From Phoronis australis (lineage: Eukaryota > Phoronida > Phoronidae), in NCBI GenBank assembly GCA_002633005.1, contig NMRA01000080.1:277291-341290 (forward strand): a DNA stretch of 64,000 nt. Reading direction: 5' to 3'. Positions within the stretch are counted from its first letter, which is position 1. Every line of letters starts with the position of its first letter. Shown piece after piece: positions 30,644 to 40,564 of the stretch. The notes under the pieces were generated by a model, which was not told the DNA's origin, did not search any database, and was given only the letters and a program-made list of their open reading frames with translations. A program made the position numbers and the translations under genes.

Positions 30644-31130
30644 CTACATGTCTTGGTAATAGTAGTAACCTGCTGCGTTAGAACACCTATGCCAATTTTC
30701 CACATTCCATTTCGCAATGATTTTGTACTTTGATTAAGAGGGTATCGTTAACTGAAAATAGATTTCAATCCATTTGCAAGAAAAATGGTTGGTTCTACAG
30801 GTAAATGTAATGAGTAAGCGTCATTTCAAAAGATAAGCGAGGTCAAACCTCGCCAATTCAACCAGTGCAAACATAACACGAACGTGGGACGTGGTGAAAC
30901 AAAAAAAATCTGATTACTCGCACAATAAATGGTCAATGAGGGCATAAGGTTCCTTTATCGTAATTTATCTACATACAACAGTTTCGAAAGCCAGCGAAAT
31001 TCAATGGTGAATGTCCAACAGCCATAAATTTTATCCCGGGTCAAGTTCTTTTGGCGCTAACTTATTTAAAATGTACGAGTTCTCTTATAATGGATCCAAT
31101 CGTATTGACTGCAGCAATCACGTGTGTAAC

Positions 31131-31720
31131 TCTTTTTAAAGCGGCTATAAACCCGGGTTGCGTCCAAGAAGCGAACTTTTGACTTAAATCACCACGCGCG
31201 CACCCAGCCTTTAGTATGGGGGGCTCGAATGTGGACCTGTCACTGCCGAAAAAACGAAAGGACTAAAAAACGGGGTACCACGTTTAAAGCTGTGGCAAGT
31301 GTAGGCTATTGCGCCTTTTTAGTGTATTTTTGTCTCGTTTTCCCGGCCTTTTTTCTCTGAGGCGGACCTTATTGCTCACTTCGCTAAATAGGGTAGCTCG
31401 TTTGAGCCTCCCGAGCCCTCCTCCCGGGTGCGCGCATGATCACGTAACGCTATATAATCGGTCTCAATTTGTTTTTGTCCACATTAGAAATGTTTTCTGG
31501 GTTTGCAAAGATCCGGAAATTTTTTCTTTCTTGAGATCACGCATGCTCAGCGCATAAAATGACACGCGGTGACAAGCCAAACTGTAGGGCGCGATTTCGA
31601 GCAATAATGAACTGTCAGTTCTCCCGAAGCCCTGAAATCACCTTTGGCTAAGGTACATAATTGAGACCAGTTTCATATAAGTAAGTAGTCTAAATCGACA
31701 GCATTCATTCAATTTCGGAA
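31131..31720. mobile_element. Foldback element FB interrupted by MITE M1 copy 3
   Basis: The left arm runs from AAAGCGGCTATAAACCC to TTTTGACTTAAATCAC and resumes after the MITE with CGTAACGCTATATAATCGGTCTC. The right arm (31590-31700) is inverted: GAGCAATAATGAACTGTCAG, TTGAGACCAGTTTCATATAAG. This nesting dates the FB insertion before the M1 insertion. Confidence 0.6.
31193..31438 (+). mobile_element. MITE family M1, copy 3 (5-bp TSD ATCAC)
   Basis: Ends are CACGCGCGCACCCAG and CCGGGTGCGCGCATG. Both flanks read ATCAC (31188-31192 and 31439-31443), a perfect 5-bp target duplication. It is inserted in the left arm of a foldback element. Confidence 0.88.
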
Positions 31721-32059
31721 AATTAAAACAACTGCGTCAAATTCTACATGTTAGAATAAAAAGCAAATAAAGTCGATCCCTAATACCAGGTGTTTACACA
31801 AATGCCCCACAAAGTAAATGGATTTAGTTTCTTAAAATCGATGCAGAAATCCTATGTTATTTTTTAAAACGAATTAAATGGTAACCGCGTGGTATACATT
31901 TTGTCAACACTGAACCGTTCCGACAAATAAAAAGCGAGTCTTCGCTGTCGAGAATATTCCCCGCGTTTACCATGTAACTCTTCTTTTTGTATTGAGACAT
32001 TCTAAGTCGAAGTAGCACAATCCTTTTGACAATGGGAGAAATCAAAACAAGTCCCAGTT

Positions 32060-32110
32060 GGTTAGCTTTTATAATGACAGATTAGAGCAGCTCTCGGGTT
32101 ATAAGAGTAA
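32060..32110 (+). promoter_or_regulatory. Possible MANSC1-like core promoter
   Basis: CTTTTATAATGA lies about 85 bp upstream of the start codon and a second TTATAAGAG about 50 bp upstream. Either could act as a TATA-like element. The assignment is weak and rests on position only. Confidence 0.25.
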
Positions 32111-32151
32111 TCTTCGAAGTGATCACTAAGTTGTAATTATTAATCTGCAGA

Positions 32152-32353
32152 ATGACTCCTGTCTTCCTTATTTGCCTCCTGGGCGCTGTTGGATACGCTT
32201 CATCGCAGTCGACCGCCTGTAACCCTCAGACAGTTCCTGGGATGACAATAAATGCGGTGGAGTCTAAAGCTAGAAAGGGATTGACTTTTGCCCTTTTGAA
32301 AGCAGACGCGGTGGAAACGGACACAGAGTGCGCAGCGAAGTGCTGCCTTAACG
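32152..32353 (+). CDS. MANSC1-like: MANSC1-like exon 1 (signal peptide, MANSC start)
   Basis: It encodes the signal peptide and the first half of the MANSC domain, ending at the CC pair (AAKCCLN). Donor GTAAGA, phase 1. The in-frame extension KKR-stop past 32353 is intron. Confidence 0.85.
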
Positions 32354-34904
32354 GTAAGAAAAGATGATCGAACGCGATTTAGTTGTATTCAGTATCAGCG
32401 ACGATGATAGTGACGGTGAAACATCAGTTAAATGGACTGAAGAATGTACACTATACTAGATAACACCTTAGCGTTGAAATAACAGGAAACTGTCTTCGGA
32501 CCAACGGCATAAAGACAAGTTTGCATTAAAATGTTCATGCCGAATGAAACCAGATTCACTGAACTAGAGATGAGCTTTGAGCAGGTACTTTTCACAACAC
32601 ATCATAAACACAACTACCAATGCAAAAACGTTATTATTTTAACTTATTAAAATGGATCGTGGACCTACATACGCAGTGCAAGTCCAAGGTACTTACCCAC
32701 CTTGATTATTTACTTGCTCACTTCTCCGCGTGAATTTAATAGCAGACGAATCAAATACTTGATCTTTTTCAGAAACGTGCGACGTGGTTGTATTCCATCC
32801 TGAAGCAGATGACGCAGAACCAAACTGCTTCGAGTTCGAGTGCAGGCCCATAGAAAAGTGTCAGTGGACGCCGGAAAACGCTAAACTTTTCCCCACCAAG
32901 ATTGTTAAGAGATCTGTGACATCTCCAATTCCTTCGCCATCTCCATCTACAACACTGAAGAGCCAAGACTCTGGAACTAAAAAACAAGATGACAAAGATA
33001 ATCCAACTGATCCACCAACAACACCAACCATTAAAAGGCCAACGAAAACGCCATCAACGACAGATAAAGTTGAACCAACACCAACCCCAACGGAAAGAGT
33101 ACCTACTCCAACAACTTCTTCAGCCCAGTCATCTCAAGAAATTGTTGAACCACCCACAGCAAAGACGCCGCGGCCGACAACAAAGACCTCGACTACGAAG
33201 ACCCCGACAGCAAAGACCACGGCTATGAAGACTCCGACTGTGAAGACTTCGACTACGAAGACCCCGACTGCAAATACCACGACTATGAAGACTCCGACTA
33301 AAAAGACCCCGACTACGAAGACCCCGACTGCAAAGACCCCGACTACGAAGACTCCGACTACAAAAACGATCACTACGCAACAACCGCAGGCAGAAGACAC
33401 CAAGTCACAAACAACGTCATCTACGAAAAAGACAACCACGTTAGCAACATACACATTAAAAACTACATTATCGCCAACGCCAAAGAAAACGTCAGCATCA
33501 ACAACAACACCTGCAAGTGCAGCACCAGAGTTGACGTCAGGGCAAACGACAATAGCAACACCCTTGTCTACAGAGCAAATGCCATCGTCAAAAACAACTA
33601 AATCGACACCAACCTCCACCGGAACTAAGATCGAAACTGGCACCGAAGCTGCTCCGAGGAGCAACACCACTACAGAAGTGTCTGCTTCAACACAGAAAAC
33701 GAAAAGCACGTCCCCACAACCAGAGCAGACGACAGTACAAGTGACGTATGGAGACGCGGAAAATAGTACAGGTAAGTTATCCAGCGTGGTAGACTGGAAC
33801 ATTCGGCACTTCGTCAACAGATTTGCACGTGTCCCACTGTGTCAAGAGGCCTGCATGTTTATCAAGAAATTTGGTCTAAGGACCAATTGTGTGGAGTAGA
33901 CTAAATTACGTATTTGGGATGGCTTCACGACACTAAACTACGCTGTTTAAAACAAATTAGTATATCGTGGACTACCACTGTTGACTTTTCGAACTGTTCG
34001 GCTTTTGATATTGACAGTTTTTATCTGAAGAAATACGATAAAAATTAATCAAAGTAAAGTTAAGTTTTGTCTGGTACCCGTCGATAATTGGCGTGCGAGT
34101 CTTGCTGCCGGAAAAAAGAGCACGGGAACGCTCGACAATGGACTAGACTTGGCCTCCGTTTAAGAACCACTGTCGTCAGGAGCTGAAATCAAAGCGGTTT
34201 TGTGATGAATATGCTTGACACTTACAACCCAAAACTTATTGATTTTATCTTCATGAACACTCTTGGCGTTTCATTCATTTTCAAAATTCAAATCGGATTA
34301 AAGGTAGATCACGACTTCAATAGTCAATACACCGGCGTAGTAAATGAGGGGATGAAGAACGGTTGTTTCAGTACTTTTAAAGTTGCTGGACTCAAGTTTG
34401 GCGAATAAGACTGTTAAAGCTCAAATTAAACGGGCTTTTGTATCTCATACATCGAAGAGACTCGTAATCTTTGAATCGGTACAAAAATCTCCAATAGTCG
34501 CGGAAAATTTAATCAGCTTCCCAGAAAAAATCCGAAAGATTGGCATTTGGCATCTAAGTGCTTGTGGGAAAAATCGAAACAGAAAAACAATTTCAAACAA
34601 TTCAAATCCATTGTTCCTCATATTTCTAGGACATCTACTCAGTAACTGGACAGTTCTAGGTGCATCTATTGTGAACGCTTCAGAAGAGGTTGGTGACGTC
34701 ATTCTCAGAAACTTGACATCAGTCGACCGAGATAAAGAAAAAAGCGAAAGACTGAATAACACGGCGGTGCTAATCACGGTGTTGACATTCGGGATAGTTT
34801 TCGTCTTAATTGTTGCTGTAGTCATCGGGAAGAGGCTGTATGAAAGTTACCAACGAAGGGAATATTCCAAAATCGACTACTTAATCAACGGCATGTATAA
34901 CTAG
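32152..34904 (+). CDS. MANSC1-like: MANSC-domain, Thr-rich single-pass membrane mucin
   Basis: Three exons, 32152-32353, 32773-33771 and 34630-34904, join in phase 1 at both introns and give 491 residues. Layout: a signal peptide (MTPVFLICLLGAVGYASSQ), a MANSC domain (cysteines in ACNPQ, TECAAKCC, ETCDVVVF, NCFEFEC and KCQW), a stalk of about 300 residues made mostly of Thr, Pro, Lys and Ser without cysteine, a TM helix (TAVLITVLTFGIVFVLIVAVVIG) and a 26-residue cytosolic tail ending EYSKIDYLINGMYN. The MANSC domain is known from HAI-1, LRP11, KIAA0319 and MANSC1. Signal, one MANSC, mucin stalk and TM is the MANSC1 architecture, and the tail resembles what I recall of it. Function in this family is unclear; the stalk is likely heavily O-glycosylated at the cell surface. 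Confidence 0.85.
32773..33771 (+). CDS. MANSC1-like: MANSC1-like exon 2 (MANSC end, Thr-rich stalk)
   Basis: It begins ETCDVVVFHPEADD, completes the MANSC domain, then runs into the TP/TK-rich stalk. The donor is CAG|GTAAGT at 33772. Reading on to the stop at 33899 would give a protein without a membrane anchor, possible by intron retention but less likely. Confidence 0.88.
33160..33370 (+). repeat. Coding minisatellite, 15-bp period (KTPTT-like)
   Basis: About 14 units of AAGACYCCGACTACG-type sequence encode five-residue TTKTP-like repeats in the mucin stalk. The period is a multiple of three, so copy-number change keeps the frame. It also leaves a 227-codon antisense frame open by chance. 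Confidence 0.85.
34630..34904 (+). CDS. MANSC1-like: MANSC1-like exon 3 (TM helix and tail)
   Basis: The acceptor TTTCTAG at 34629 joins phase 1 to GHLLSNWTVLG. The exon carries two N-linked sequons (NWT, NAS) and further NLT/NNT, then the TM helix and the stop at 34902-34904. Confidence 0.85.
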
Positions 34905-36030
34905 GAAGGAGAGTCGTTGTGGACAAAAGTGATAGAGTTCGCGTCTCATTCCATGTTGTCTCACGATACGAGACTATTAAGCTAACTAAAGTTTTCAGTC
35001 TAAATGTTCAGCTCCTGTTTACTGAATATTTCCTTTAAGGTTGTGGGGCCTTTTATCAGCAAGTTTAAGCATTTAGCCAAATATCTTCAAAACTACTGAG
35101 TTTGACATTTTTTTAAAGTAAAAGTTTCGTTTCTTGCAACATGTACGTTTTTCATATTAGTCTTATTTTAATAGTCTCTCACGTAAAAATGGAACAATTC
35201 AAAAAATAATTCCTCTAAGCGTTCGAAGAACGGCGCAAAAAAGTATCTAAGTTTCATAAACATTTCTGAGATATTTTCCGAATTTCGAAACTTTTATAGG
35301 GTCTCACATAACCTTAACTGCACCTGTTTACCTTTGTTACGAGGAGTCACATTTCAAACGTTCATCAACGATGACTATAAAAGGGTATGCCGTCGCCGTT
35401 TTTTGTCATGCCCGGATCCGGATGTGGCCTCTAAATCCGCCTTCGGTAACGAAAGTAGCAGGCGTGCGTTCAGTAGACGCTAGTACCTACGCTAGGACCT
35501 AGCTATAACCTAGTCAAAGTCACCTGTTCTCATTTAAAATACACGGCAATATCTCTCGTCTTGCTTTATAGCGAGGTCCTAGCGTTACTGAACGGGAGGC
35601 AGGACAGTTATTTGTATGTCTTGTAGATAGTGGGTGGCTGGTGCTCTGGTATGGTACGACTTCTACACCTCGATGTCTAGTGTTGGCTTGTTTGCGACTA
35701 GTGACAAAGTGGCTGCGCTTGATTGACTTCGCCGGTTCCGCAACGTCAACCGGCTAAGGCATACGATTGGTTTAAACTTCGGAAGTCGTCACTGAGAACC
35801 AATTGCCCGGCAAAGTCAATCAAGTCGCACATTATTGAAAGACATTCTGCCTTAAGTTGGACCTGAATAATTTTCTTTTAACAGAAGGCGAGTTAACAGC
35901 AGCTTTAATTTATTCAACATTGACAACAGATTGTCTTCCATTAAAACGTGTATTTGTACATAAAATGTATACCTTGTAAAAAGTTTGTAAATTAATGTGG
36001 TTTTGATAGGAATAAAAATGCTTTCAACCT
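34905..36030 (+). other. Probable MANSC1-like 3'UTR
   Basis: There are no exons here. The first convincing poly(A) signal after the stop is AATAAA at 36011-36016, preceded by a T/A-rich tract. A hairpin repeat lies inside at 35715-35828. Use of this signal is inferred. Confidence 0.4.
35715..35828. repeat. Hairpin repeat H1
   Basis: GCGCTTGATTGACTTCGCCGG (35715-35735) pairs with CCGGCAAAGTCAATCAAGTCGC (35807-35828). The sequence between also resembles 54271-54342 and its duplicate at 58186-58250 (CTGATTGACTTTGCTGGTTCC, GGTCAAC, GATTGGTT), so it is a dispersed family. Confidence 0.6.
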
Positions 36031-36108
36031 ATTCTTCAGCAAGATTTGTGACACCAACAACACCACTCCGATTTTGCAGTTTTGACCTTAATTTATGCCC
36101 ACAAGGTA

Positions 36109-36349
36109 CACGCACGCATACAGCCTAAAAAGTAATGCTCGAATTTTTGAGAATGTGCACCTTTCACTATGTTTCCCTGGGACATTCAGAGCTATGAATT
36201 GTACATTCGATGAATTTTGGTAGTTCCTGCCATTTTAGTGGATTTTTGCCACGTTTCTTTTTTCGGAGTTTTTGTTTCTCTGAGGTCGACTTTTTGGCCC
36301 ACTTCGCCAAATTGTTTGAACCCCCGAGCCCCGCCTGGATGCGCCCATG
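36109..36349 (+). mobile_element. MITE family M1, copy 4 (5-bp TSD AGGTA)
   Basis: Ends are CACGCACGCATACAG and CTGGATGCGCCCATG, the most diverged TIRs of the four. Flanks are AGGTA on both sides (36104-36108 and 36350-36354), a perfect 5-bp duplication. The interior is collinear with copy 2. Confidence 0.85.
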
Positions 36350-36429
36350 AGGTAACACTTTGCAAAAACTCTGATGCCTACAAAGCATCACATCTACCAA
36401 AAACTGGAAATGAAGCCAAATAAAGAAAT

Positions 36430-36700
36430 TCTCCACTTATTTTGCACAAATATAATTGTCAAATTGGTTATTTTTCAAGTTTTTAAAAAAAGATTACCTT
36501 TTTACAAGTAATGGGAACTTAATTAGCAAATGTTATTTTTTGACATCTACAAACTAAAATCCATGCTTTTAATAGACTAAAATGTGTTTTAAGTCTTCAC
36601 TTTTGTGGAGAAATTCAGCAAGACAGAATTTCACTGGCTCGCCATATTGTGCTGAATATGTGAAGAATTACCAAATGCTAGACGTGGTGAGACCTCTGTT
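36430..36700 (+). repeat. Dispersed repeat C1, intact copy
   Basis: Landmarks are CCACTTATTTTGCACAAATATAAT, TGACATCTACAAACTAAAATCCATGC, TAGACTAAAATG and GAATTTCACTGGCTCGCCATATTGTGCTGAATA. Related copies: 37945-38097 plus 38618-38725 (split by a transposon), 47840-48010, 61335-61560 and 63370-63520. Confidence 0.55.
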
Positions 36701-37531
36701 GCAGTCTTTACAAAACATAGTTGTACAGTACATTTGTTTACATAACTAAAAATTATGATATTAAATATTACAGACAAAAGTACTGCTACAGTGGATAAAC
36801 ATCAGAAAAAGCCACAACAATATTGAACTTTCAAAGTTCAGAAAAGTAAGCATTGCCAAACCAATGACCTGTTCTGGAAAGAGACATCTTTAGCCAGAAC
36901 AGATAATCACCATGGCAACACACAGGACTCCTGAAACAGGTCATTCACAGTGAGCCGTAGCGAGCGAACTGTGGGAAGTGAAGTACTCTACACGGTTTCA
37001 CATGTCTGAATCAGTTTCATCCTCCTGTTGGGTTAGGTTGTATATGATTGACATTGCTTGCTGTACAAACAGTTGTTTTCAATAGAAACAGCAATGTATC
37101 AGAAATTATATGGGTGTAATAGTCTGGAATGTAAAAATTATTGTAACTAATTTTCCATTACCGATTACTTCACTGAAATATATGAATTCAAAACAACATT
37201 TATCTGACAAGACAAATTCACTGCATTCATTTTTCAATTGAATTTTAATATGTAACATATCATCAATCACATGATGACTAGTAGCCTTCCATACCCACTT
37301 ATCATCTGTGTGTGTCCATCATTCTGTTAGCCCCTCCCAATGCAACCTTTGACCTCAGATATGCACCATATGAGGACAGAAGGCAGAGTTTTGCCAATCA
37401 ATCATGAAATCACATCCCACGCTGTCCAACTGACATTAATCACACTAGTCTTTATATGACCCCTTGACATATATAGCACCTTGTTGCATTGTTCAAGAAG
37501 TGGTGTCCCTCCAGGTTTCTCATGAGTATTT

Positions 37532-37651
37532 CTAGTTCGTTTGGCTGATGGGTGACAACTCTGATGATAAAATGCTGTTTGCATAGAAGTCCTGTAGTGT
37601 AGTGGTAAACAATGGTAGTCCTTGGAGAACTTGTGAGGAGGAGTCAACAAT
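37532..37651 (-). CDS. CDK5RAP1: CDK5RAP1 exon 12 (TRAM end, stop)
   Basis: It encodes [19 protein letters not shown]... and 39 residues to a TAG. The SSQ-L-G pattern matches the end of the TRAM domain in CDK5RAP1. The last about 20 residues are lineage specific. Confidence 0.8.
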   Translation of the reverse strand: MVDSSSQVLQGLPLFTTTLQDFYANSILSSELSPISQTN

Positions 37652-40506
37652 CTGAAAAAAGGCAATTTTTGTGCATCTAAAGTTCGATCAAAGCTAGCAA
37701 GTATTGCCAATTGCACTTACAATTTACAGACCATTTCCATAGTGAGACTCGACTAATTGACAAGTTTTGATTATTTGTATTCCGTTCCACTCATAACAAC
37801 ATAGTAAAATGATGAGTATAGAATAATATTAAGTGAAGGCTCATAGACCGTTTCAAAACACAACAAGAAGTAGAGACAATTAGTATTGCAAATACTGTCT
37901 AAGCACATTCAGCTAAAGAAGCTTAGAATTACTAAAACAACAATTTGCCACTTATTTAATTTACACAAACATAATTGCCAAAATTTTAATTTTTCAAAGG
38001 TTGGTTACTTTGCTCACAATAAAAAACTTACCAACTGCAGTTTTATGACATCTACACACTGCAAACCATGCTAGTAATAGGCTAAAATTGTCTTAATCAG
38101 GGCTTGGAATGACCAATGACAAAAAACGCGGAAACTTTTGAAACTGTTACGGCCCAAATCATGCCCGATAACCAGCCTTGAAATGGTAAATGGTCAATGT
38201 GAACCTTTCCCCGACAAAAATCGGGAGGACTAAAAAAAAAAAAAAAAAANTACCACCATCAGTAGCATGCGTCTGCGTCCTTTTAGCTCGCCCGTCCACT
38301 CCCAACCCACACATTTTTGGCTGCAGACCGGTAGTATTTGTCGCCGCGCTTAACAATAACACGAGACGCCATTGAAAATACCACCACGCTGTCCCAGATG
38401 CCCCGGCAATGTTGACAATTTACATTCCTCCGAAACATAAAGAGCAACTTCCGCTTTTCGAGGTGAACGTTGTCTGCAACGCCGCGGTAAGAAAGGAATT
38501 TGCCGCGGAAATTTTATATCAAATACAATTGTTTTACGCGGAAATATTATAAAAAAAGCGGAAAGCACATTTGAAAAAAGCGGAAATCCGCGTTTCCGCG
38601 GAAAATTCCAAGCCCTGCTTAATCTCTATTTTTGCGGAAAAATTTGCCAAAATGGAATTTCACTTGTCGGCCATATTGCATGCTACATAAGTGAAGAGTT
38701 AACAGTCCAAGCATAGTCATAGAGAGACACACACTTATAAAGAGAAAGAACTTGCGACAGACTAAAAAAGTTTGCAGATCCCAGGATAATAATCGTAAAT
38801 CTCAGTGATCATATCTAAATTGTAAATAGATATAAAAGTAGAGTGTTATGTGTTATAATCCGTTTTCAAAAAAAAGTTTTCAAAAAATGTGTAGGAATTC
38901 CTGCACCACTATAAGCGAGTATAGTTTTACAGGGGAGAGCCAAAAATACCAGGAAGCTTACTCTAAGCAAACTAAGGGGCTTAGGACAGGTTCATCAAGT
39001 CCTCCCATATTTTCCATAAATTAGATTTATACGTATTTGGGTTTTACTCTGTGACACTTACGGATGTTCAAATTAAATGAATGTTTAGATTTTCTGAGAT
39101 AAGTCTAACCTATTAGGTCCTCTAACATTTTAAGGTGAACATCTTAGAATTTTCGGATCAAGTAGTAAGACTTATGATGAGAAAGTGATCAAGCCTAGTA
39201 TTTCTACTGTCTCCCTTATAAAACTGTACTCGCTAATTGTAATTTTGTTTCACCAGGAACTCCAGCCCATGTTTCGAAAATGGCTGGAACCCCATTTTAT
39301 ATCTATTATTGTAAACTATTAACACAAACCTTTACAGCTACATAGTCTCCAGAATGTAGAACAATCTCTCCAGCGTCCGATCCCCCAGACAGTTGAATTT
39401 TCTTTGGGACAATGACCTTGGTGTTAGCATCATTTCTGCCAGCCATGTAATCAGGCGATCTCTTGCTTTTCTGTGAAAAGGTAGTAAGACGTGTGTTATT
39501 TTCAACTTGAATAGTTGTCCAAACCTCCATTTAATACTGCTATGAACCCACATTCCATTGATTAATTTTGATTTAGACCACTTACTGCACCCTAAGCAGC
39601 GCTTGGAATGACCAATCAAAAACAAGTAAAAAATTTTCCAAGTGATGCATCGCTTCACAAATAAACAGATTTGTGTGATAGGAAAATTCAACTGAAAGAA
39701 TCGTTTTTGCTTGAATAAAGTAACTATAATGATAAAAAGACGAGAAAAAAGAGGAAATTGGAAATCAAATAAGAGCTATTTTTGACAGAAGGCGGGTTTG
39801 ATATCTGCTGAACTGCAAAATCTCACCAGCTTTGGACAAAAGCAGTTGCCTAAATCGTTTTCAAGGTCTCCTGTCATGGTTATGATATTTCAAAATATTG
39901 TCCAGAGGTAGATATGGTACAGAATTTGAACACGGAAAAACATTAATTAGGTGCTGCATATCCTTATGGAAAAAACAAGAAAATAAAATTGCACCTGTCC
40001 ACTAAATTGTGTTTTAAATTGTAAAGACTTTCCCATAACAAAGACAGTTTTAAGGGGTGCTGCTTGCATACGTTTGCGAGTCCAAAGTATGAAATCTACC
40101 TATCAAGACAATACGAATAAATGAGACTATTGCATAATTACATAACCCAAAGATTAATCGCTTAGATTTTTGGAAACTATTTAATTACGCGGTGTTGTTA
40201 CAATGCCAGCATTACAAATAAAGGTCCTCACCCCTTCTAGAAGTAACAATTGAATTTGTCCAATCTGTGATCGATTGATTTTATCGGCTTCCTCTCTGAA
40301 CGCTAGAGTTAACTCCTCATGTCGTCGTCTCTTCACATCTGCAGGAACATTGTCTTCTAACCTGTGATACGCACGAGTTTTCTGTAACAAATGAACGAAC
40401 AACATTACAAACATTCATTTCACAGGATTGTAAGACAAACTGCAAGTGTGTTAGCATTTAATTACCAATTGCTATGTTTAATAGGTTTACAAACAAATAT
40501 TACATC

Positions 40507-40564
<58 letters not shown>

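Larger units (their letters stand above)
23504..32151. other. Intergenic region between ABCB and MANSC1-like, repeat rich
   Basis: The two genes diverge across 8.6 kb, and no further exons were recognised on either strand. The DNA holds foldback elements (25125-25420, 27870-28115, 31131-31720), a tRNA-like SINE head (28431-28520), a 45-bp duplicated GC-rich block (27681-27803), a G1 repeat (30489-30643) and two M1 MITEs (29485-29737, 31193-31438). Stretches 23600-25050, 26300-27600 and 29740-30480 show nothing I can name. The N at 26055 is a probable contig join. Confidence 0.7.

Noticed and set aside
33134-33817. 227-codon open frame on the minus strand, Val-rich
   Set aside because: It is the antisense of the Thr-rich stalk; the 15-bp repeat and low-complexity codons keep it open by chance.
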